Of a DNA stretch of 64,000 nucleotides, positions 56,564 to 64,000 are shown in pieces. A program made the position numbers and the translations under genes. The notes under the pieces were generated by a model, which saw only the letters and a list, made by a program, of their open reading frames with translations, made no database searches and was not told the DNA's origin. Location of the stretch: assembly GCA_963169105.1 (NCBI GenBank), contig OY720636.1, positions 76,992,123-77,056,122 on the forward strand, in the 5' to 3' direction. The DNA is from Ceriagrion tenellum. Its lineage: Eukaryota > Arthropoda > Insecta > Odonata > Coenagrionidae. The first letter of the stretch is position 1, and every line of letters starts with the position of its first letter.

Positions 56564-57710
56564 GTTATGTTAACCCAACAGGTATACTTAGTAAAACAGG
56601 GAATGAGAGTGCAAAAGGGAGTTGAATGCTCGCGCAAGCTCGGCGTGGAGCTACCGCCTGCCACACACCCTAGAGGTACTTCAAAAGGTCCCGCGTCGAT
56701 ACGAAATTATTCCGCATCGTCGTCGGCGTTCGGCTCAGGCGACAGCATCACATTTTGACGCTCAACTACACCAACTCAACGAAACAGTCACGCACTTGGC
56801 CGTAGATTTCACTGATACCTTGACAAATTCCTCCGCATGCTTCTCGGAAGGAAAATTTGTCTTGAAAATTTGAAAAAAAAAAAGAAGGAAACGATGGGCA
56901 TTTGGGCATGCGAGAGCGGAAATGACACAACTGGAGAAGACGAGATAAAGACGGAAGGAAGTGAACGAAAAGAACAGAAGAAAGGAAAAGGTGAGCTTGG
57001 GAGGAAAAAAGCGAGGATAATAACAATAGCTAGACACCCAGCACCACGTCCCTGCTGGGCTAGCAAGGCAATACTTAAGACAGTGACGCTGTGGAAAACG
57101 GAATCGACCGGTGCAGAAAAAAAACGATGGGAGCTCACAAAAAGTCTTTTTCGCACCAAGATGAGCATATCCAAGTTTCGCGCATTACGGTCACCCACCA
57201 TCAGTTTAATCTGCATACCGCGAAAGACCTCAAGATGGCCATAGACCGTCGATTGAAAATTAGACTCAATCTTTTATTTAAATTCAAAACCGAATTATTT
57301 TGCGACGATGTTATGCCAGCTTCGTCGGAAAATATCTTACGAACTCCAATATACTACGATAGCTCAGAACGTACAAATAAAATAAGGGAAATAGATTGGA
57401 GAACAGAAAGGTTTAAAATGTCGTTTTTCCCGCGATTGATAAGAGACCATAATGGTAGCGTTAATACTTTGAAGTGGGTTAGTTGACAGGTAGTGTATCT
57501 GATTTATTCACATGCCCCCAGATGCATGTTTCCAAATCTATCAAGTAGTGCTAGCACCATGTTTTTCATGTTCCCTGCATGACTCGCTTGTCATGTTTAC
57601 ATAGCTGCAATGTAGATTATTTTAGCAGTTTTTGTAGCCTTTGTAGCACACCGATAGTGTGGAGCCTGTTGGTTTAAGGAAATTTCTTCACTCTAGTTCA
57701 TGTTGATGAT

Positions 57711-57777
57711 GTGTCACCCCCTGCCAAACACCCTTGTGGTGGCTTGCAGGGTAATAGGTATATTTAGATGTAGACGG
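57711..57777 (+). repeat. Copy of the 'CTTGCAGGGTA' repeat family
   Basis: GTGTCACCCCCTGCCAAACA, CCCTTGTGGTGGCTTGCAGG, GTAATAGG and TTTAGATGTAGA. Confidence 0.7.
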
Positions 57778-57879
57778 AGAGGAGAGGATGTTCGAGGGAA
57801 TTGAAGAAAAGAGGGGGAGAGTGGAAAGGAATTGGAAAAGGGAAAAAGGACGAAATAAGAGATACGTTTTGAAGAATTA

Positions 57880-58620
57880 AGGTAGTTTGAGCGAGATTTT
57901 TCCCTAGTCATATTAAAGACCGTATTGGGATTCTTATTTCTTTATTTCAGCAGCTGTACGAAGCATGGAGTATATATAATAATATCATTGGCGCAAACAT
58001 TTTGTAATCCTCGTTAATTAAATAAGTAAACCTACATATATATCCCTTGCATGTTGGAACGATTGAAGATAGAGTGTTTCTTGGGTATTAGATTTGTAAT
58101 TGGCGCTTTGCATGTGTGGTACGCGGGTTTTGATGTCATTTCGGTGTTCTACCATATCATTCATGCATGCCTGGTGCGAAAGCACCCCCTGCCACACACC
58201 CTTTGGGTGGCTTGCAGGGTATGACGTAGATGTAGATGTAGATTTCATATGACTCATCATTTTCACGCCGAACGGTGAAATGCCTTCACAAGAAAGGTTT
58301 TTATTGCGAAACAGTATAAATTACATCGAAGGGTGATTGGTTCATTTCTAACATAGTGGAGAAATCATACAAACTACGTACTGTCCAATTTCTGACGATT
58401 CCTACGCGTAAGATATTCCTTATTTAAAAAAAAATAAAATCCCTCCGAAGTTCGTTCGCGTACTATTTTCCATGACAATTGGATCGTATTTTCGAAAAGA
58501 AGTGCATAAAATCAGGAGATAATTTGGCATCAAACATCTTAAGAGTGTTGAGGAATTTTCCTTGGAAACGAGGCCAAAATGACGGAATTCCACGCGAAAT
58601 GATGTCTCCCTTCAGGACCT
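57880..58620 (+). mobile_element. AGGTAGTTTGAGCGAGAT-family copy with a nested insertion
   Basis: Starts AGGTAGTTTGAGCGAGATTT and follows the family to about 58040. It resumes at about 58246 (TTTCATATGACTCATC) and runs to the end segment CGCGAAATGATGTCTCCC. The gap is filled by the repeat at 58040-58245. Confidence 0.75.
58040..58245 (+). mobile_element. Nested copy of the 'CTTGCAGGGTA...(GTAGAT)n' retroposon-like repeat
   Basis: About 205 bp ending in GTGGCTTGCAGGGTATGACG followed by three GTAGAT units. It splits the host element at 57880-58620. Its borders are deduced from where host-family similarity stops and resumes. The simple-repeat end suggests a short retroposon, but this is inferred. 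Confidence 0.65.
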
Positions 58621-58679
58621 CACTGCGTTTCTGTTGCAATGTTTTATACGAACGTAGAAGACCATGAAAGAAGGAAGGT

Positions 58680-59110
58680 TAGGAGAGAATTAGAAGAGAG
58701 AATTAGAAGAGAGAACAGGCGAGAGAAGAGTGGAAGAAGAAAAGAACGGTTGAGCGGCAGCGGCCGGACCTTGGTAGGAGGGACGGGCGGCGCCAGAGAA
58801 GGTGGTCCCACAAGGCTCCATCGTCGGCCCCACTCCCTTCAAACCCATCCTCCCTCGACCACCCACCACTCCATCCTCTCCCTCCCTCCGTCTTCGCTTC
58901 ATCATTACGCTACACCCTCCCCTTCCCTACCAGCACTCCCTCTCCTCACACACACACACAAGAGCACATAAAAGAGGCAAGCGGGAGAAACTCCTCCTCG
59001 AGGGGACCGCTGCGTTGCCACGATCTCCCACCCGCCCTCCCACATCTCCCTCCCTCCTCCTCCACCTCCCCGAGGCAATTACGGCGGAATGCGCGACAAG
59101 TAAGAAGCGA
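58680..59110. repeat. Purine- then pyrimidine-rich low-complexity DNA
   Basis: GAGAGAATTAGAAGAGAGAA repeats, then long CCCTCC-type stretches and a short CA repeat (58949-58960). Nothing coding is recognisable. Confidence 0.65.
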
Positions 59111-61904
59111 TAAAAGAAGGGAGACATGGCATGGATATGGAAGCCCTTATGTGTTTCTTTGTGTGCATATTATTAGCGGGCGAGAGTGCGTGGTGGGGGC
59201 AAGGTGGGGGGAGAAGGAGGGTGAACCGTTTTCGAGGACTGCGGTAAGTGAGGGGAGGGGGGAAAGATCGTGATCATGTGTGTGTCCCCCCCTCCATTGC
59301 ACTTGATGGGATGGACACACTCTCTTGAGAGGGGATTATTCGACGCGTGTGTTCCACCGGGAGGGTGACAGGAGCCCGTCGCACGTCATTAGCCCATTCG
59401 GATGAGGTTTAGGGGGGAAAAATACGCTTAACGAAGGGGCCGAATACGAGTGTGAAACCTTCTCCCGCGCGTACAGTCAACGGCAAAAGAAAAAATGAGG
59501 TGAGCTCCGCCGTGCCGCAATTTGAAGCAAAAACTCCTCGGTTGAACTGAAGGACTGAAATAAGCAAATGAGTTTTTCTCTTTTTGCGCTTTACTGCAAG
59601 AAACAACGAGTGAAACGAGCTGATTATCCGTGACAACAAACGAAACGGGTAATTATAAACTGAGTCAGATCTTAGCGTAACAGGCCTTCCTACATTTATT
59701 TATGCTCCTGACTGTACACTGCCGATTCAAAAACCCCGACCCTCAGAGATGATCAATCTGCTCAAGAGCGACCGTTAACATTTCTAAAAATAAAATAACA
59801 AACATATATAAATACACTTCAATTTATCTTAAAACGCTAATGTAGAACATGGTGAACGAAGATCGGCTACGCAAAAGGTCGTCGCGATAGTAATTGTTAG
59901 TGGAATTACATGCTAATACAACAGCTTGAATAGGAATCATCATAAAAATAACATTTGTCAAAATTTAGAATTTATCTTTAGAGAATGAGTGACACATAAA
60001 GTCAACAAAATTTTTCTGGCAACGCCAAACTAAGCTATCACTCTCATAACATTTTTCTCTAATAATATTCAACATCAACAGCGAACAATGTCACAAGTCT
60101 ACTAAATCATAGTAGAAAAAATACAAACTTGTTGGTAACCGAACGAATGCGCCAAAAATATCATCTAAAGTCACCAAAAAGACCATAGGAGTAGAAATTA
60201 ACATACCTACTCTTTTACTCTATTTGCTCAAATAACTTTACGTGGATAGTTGATAAAAAGACAAAATACACTCTTGTGGGACCTCTTGACCGACAGGATT
60301 GTCAGAATAAGAATCTAAGTAACTAAAGAAGAGAATAAAATCGAGGTAAAATGTGTATTCAACAGCAGCCAAAACGAGTAGGAGAGGAGTACGGAAGGAA
60401 CAAACTAATTAAGATTGGAATTCCGATCGATCGCAATCATTTCGCACGATTACTGAACTAAATATCGTCACAAATTTTCTTGGCCTGAAGCGAGGAATGG
60501 CATTTCTAGAGCGGGTTTGCCCTCACCAGGTCCGCAATTACTTTCCGCATTTGTAGGAAAATTACATGGTTCCGATATGTATGGAGGTGGCCGGAACTGG
60601 TTAAGTAAGCAACAAGAAACCGCATGACTCGAAACGTAACTCGGGCACAAGCTCAGACTGTTAGCGTCCCAATTCCTTAACCTACCCACGGACTGTGAGA
60701 AAATAGGATTCCGACGACACAAAACGTGTTAGGCGTCCCTTTCTTCATTTAATATGCACAACCGGACTCACCCCATTAGGGCATTTCATTATGTAAAAAA
60801 GATTGCCCTAGTGAGGCAAAACCGGTCCTACTAAGAACTGACCCGCCGAGAAATTGATAAACTCAGCTTCAATCATGTTTTCTTATATTGAGTTCGCCGA
60901 CAGAAATGGACACTAAAGTGAGCCGAAAGAATCGACAGAGGAAAGAAAACCTTTAGGGAAACGTACAAAAATTATGATAACATTTTACGACAGATGCGAT
61001 ATGCATCGGGTACTTACGTAATCGTCAGTTTCCAGTCACACATTTGATGATCATCCCCACCACTTGTAATCACACTTGGGCCCGTTTCTAACAGTTCGGC
61101 TAATGTTAACCGCACGATAGCTCAGCCCTTGCGTGGACTAGATGCTAACTGTCAGTACGTCTACCAATAGATCTCATATCGATCGGAACTCGAAACTATC
61201 TGAAAATTCCGAGCGGGCCGACTCAGATCGACTGGTTTACCAACACGGATTTCCAATATCGATAGTGAACAATCGACTCTAATAGCTGAAGCTCGATTGC
61301 GTAAACCCCCAGAACCAACCCCCTGAACGGACAGACAAAGACCTGCGAAGTGAGAGCAATAAGGGAGAGCTTTCACAAGGAGTTGAAAGAAGTAAAGCGG
61401 AGGTTGGAATGGAATGGAGAAAGAAAAGACGGGCGACAGGTAGGGCAAGGGCAGCATGCAGAGTCAAGTGGTCAACCCCCTCTGGAGGGATTCTTAGGAA
61501 AAACCCCAAAAGCCCCACCCTTGTCCCAGCAGGAGGGACCGATTGAGTTAGGCCACCCCTGAAGGTGCCAAAACGTAATTACTTCGCTAGCGAAGCAAAA
61601 AAAAATTCCGCTCTCAATTTCTGCGGAGCCACAAGCACTGTCCGCTCATTATACCAACCTCACATGGCCTCAGCTTATGAGGGCATGGTATAGGTATAGC
61701 AAAACTTTGAAGCAAACACCAGTGGAGAATTTGACGTCACTAACGGCTGAAACAAATGCAGGAGAGGGCAGAGATACCGAGGTACTCAAGAAATAACCAC
61801 CACAGGAAATAATGACGATACCGGGATCAGTCACTGCATTACCTCTACAGAGTCACTTGCAATGCACACACGTGCGAAATCCAAAGGGGAAAGCTCATTC
61901 GCCT

Positions 61905-62046
61905 TGACCGGGACTCGAACCTGGTTCCCTCGATCTCCGGCCGTATGCTTTAGGCTGTTAAAATACCTTCGTTCTCTTCCCCTCGAGGGGTCGGGTATCG
62001 AGGGATCCGGGTTCGAGTCCTGACCGAGGCGAATGATTTTTATCTC
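61905..62046. repeat. Two tRNA-like SINE pieces in inverted orientation
   Basis: A minus-strand piece ends GGTTCGAGTCCCGGTCAAGG and CGAATGAGC (61894-61920). A plus-strand piece reads GGGATCCGGGTTCGAGTCCT and GACCGAGGCGAATGA (62001-62035). Both resemble the tRNA-like sequence at 33453. They could form a hairpin with a loop of about 80 bases. Confidence 0.65.
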
Positions 62047-64000
62047 GGTGGAATCCCCCCCCTGCCAGTGGAACCCTAGTTGGAATGGAAAATGGAATAA
62101 CTCTTGAAGCATTGGTTTTGTTAAAATCTATAAAATAGGCGTATACATACTCATAATTTAGTTGCTCCAGGGAAGTTTCAATGCATATCAATTTGATGTA
62201 CACGAACGGTAAAACCTTAATTAATCGACTAGACACGGTTCCGCTGAAAAAATGGTCGTTAAGAGGGGTGGTCGCTTGATAGGAGTGGTCCCCGCGCGAC
62301 AAGCCGCCCCTCTTCGAGACCCGGAGTAACGCCGGAGTAGCCTTATGGAGTCAATCACCTTCCTAATTTTTTCTTACCTTATTCCCTTTCTTCCTCATTT
62401 CCCTATCCCTTTTGTTGAAAACTAATTATCCTTTTTGTAAAAGGAGAAATGTTTTATTCCCTTACCCCCTTTTTTATCGGGTCTTCGCCCCGAAGTACGC
62501 CCCTCCTCGAGACCGGGAGTGTGCACGCGTCAATCGTCATCACACGTATTTAGCTATTTATACCTTACAATCACTGTATTTAGTTGCCAAAGCGATTGAA
62601 ATAGTCTTCAAAAACATTTACAGCATAAACAATAATGAGTAACGCAAATATAATTTATAAAAAAACACTAAATCACAAATACTTGAATACAAGAAGAAAA
62701 ATCTCCCTTCTTTGATCTTCTCTCTACAAAAAACAAATCATGAAAAGTAGAAATCAGAAAACGTAAAAGTCTTAAGAGGCCACCCGTCAATTCCGAGAAA
62801 CCGGCATGGACTCTTAAGAGGCCATCCGCATTGAACGTGTTAAGAGGGGTTTCACTGTAATTTAAATTACTGCTGGTATGGTTGGTTCCACAGCATTATC
62901 AGATTTACTTAAATGAAACGTGGCCCAAAATATTTTTAGATTGTCCCCAGGGTTATTAGAAAAAAGTATAGTTTCACATTTTCTCTTATAAAAAACGCAA
63001 CAACAATACACAAAAAAATTATTTCATTCATATCAACAAACGATTCTCATTCCAACGAGGAATAAAAATACTTGCAGCAGTCCTTTGCGATAAAGTCGAC
63101 ATACCGAGTAATACATAGGTTTACGTGTGACACGATCTTTTTAGTCCACGTAAATGACACGCGGCGCTGGTCGTCGAGTGATTCCTTTGCTGGCCTTGCT
63201 CTCTTCCTCTCTTCGGTGTAAACCGAAAATATTCCGTCTTTTTTCCTCAACACCCCTCCATCGCTCGCCCAGTCATGCTTTTAATGACAAGGCCAGGGCG
63301 GGAGGGTTAGCCTATTCTCCTTTTCACTCGGCGAACAGGGGCCACACCCTGGGTGGGGAGGCCATATTTGTGAAACAACCCCACCCATCTCTAAGGAGAG
63401 GGGGAAAGGAAAGAAAGGAGAGTGCCTAGTAGGCCGTGCTTTGGACCTCCTCTGAGGGCGGTCGGGGAGGATTTCCACGGAAAAACTCCTATCTTTGCCG
63501 TTTCCTAGGGGGTCCCCCGGAAAAAAAGGCGGTCGCCTCTAATGGGATTGAGTCGTTCCAATTGGAGGAACGGCAAAGAACAGTACATACCTCTAAATTC
63601 AAGATGGCCGCGTCGCGCAGCGATAGATCCCAGAGGGCGCCGTAGTAGGGTGAATTTCACATCTGAGCGTCAGGATGAAGAACATTTTTTTCTTGAATGA
63701 AGTCTCTTATTGTAGAATTTCACTGAGTGCTTGTACATTTATTTGTAGGAAGTCACAAATATTATTATTCACCGTGATCGCACCGCAAATAAAAATGAGC
63801 AGTTTCATTTTCTACTATTTAAAATATTTTTCTTCTAAATGGAATGCATCAATTGCAATAAGTGGGTTCATATTTCAAATGCCCCGTGCGGCTAAGTAAT
63901 TAAACCCTCTATGGACGTGCGAGTCAAATTTGTTACGTTCCAAAATCATTTAAATATCTGATTTCTAAGAGGCTTTTTCCATTTATTAACAGCGCTAGAC

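Larger units (their letters stand above)
51277..64000 (-). other. ptc: Start of the upstream ptc intron (over 12.7 kb), apart from listed repeats
   Basis: No open frame between 51277 and 64000 resembles the Patched N-terminus, TM1 or the start of loop 1, so these exons lie further upstream. Repeats are listed separately. GC-rich and purine/pyrimidine-rich low-complexity DNA is found at 58680-59110 and 63280-63650. I see nothing identifiable in 59110-61880. Confidence 0.7.

Noticed and set aside
60760..60840. Inverted repeat around ACCGGACTCACCCC ... GAGGCAAAACCGGTCC
   Set aside because: Too many mismatches and too short to separate from chance.

Overview
This is nuclear DNA of an arthropod, most likely an insect and clearly not a compact-genome fly. 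Coding exons are short, have GT-AG borders and sit in AT-rich, repeat-filled introns of up to 18.8 kb. Two conserved genes are recognisable, both on the minus strand. I see no bacterial, phage or CRISPR content.

Gene 1 (about 1.4-10.4 kb) is DIMT1, the nucleolar 18S rRNA dimethyladenosine transferase. It has four coding exons. The 7-kb last intron has collected a MITE, a 40-bp perfect hairpin and two non-LTR (LINE) remnants. Its C-terminus is about 16 residues shorter than usual because a stop codon overlaps a strong splice donor, so a further exon may lie beyond position 1.

Between the genes (10.4-15.4 kb) I see only a decayed jockey-like LINE and unassigned AT-rich sequence.

Gene 2 (17.2-51.3 kb, with a probable 3' UTR down to about 15.4 kb) is patched (ptc), the Hedgehog receptor. 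Sixteen coding exons are joined here with all phases consistent, giving 1246 codons from the middle of the first extracellular loop to the C-terminus. The N-terminal exons are absent, so the intron at 51277 runs past the end of the window (more than 12.7 kb). The sterol-sensing domain, both RND-type halves and the C-terminal tail are recognisable. The central cytoplasmic region and the second extracellular loop carry expanded Pro/His/Ser-rich and Gly-rich segments.

The ptc introns hold most of the unusual structure. They contain three tandem arrays with higher-order organisation: 3 x 56 bp, 3 x 16 bp, and alternating 132-bp palindromes. They also hold a candidate chimeric SINE joining 5S rRNA and tRNA-like parts, a 5'-truncated LINE inserted into a SINE with an 11-bp target duplication, a piggyBac-like MITE with TTAA flanks, and a multi-copy non-autonomous DNA transposon family with nested insertions. 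I see no convincing new multi-gene system. The most unusual item is the palindromic 132-bp array inside a fold-back element in the large ptc intron.
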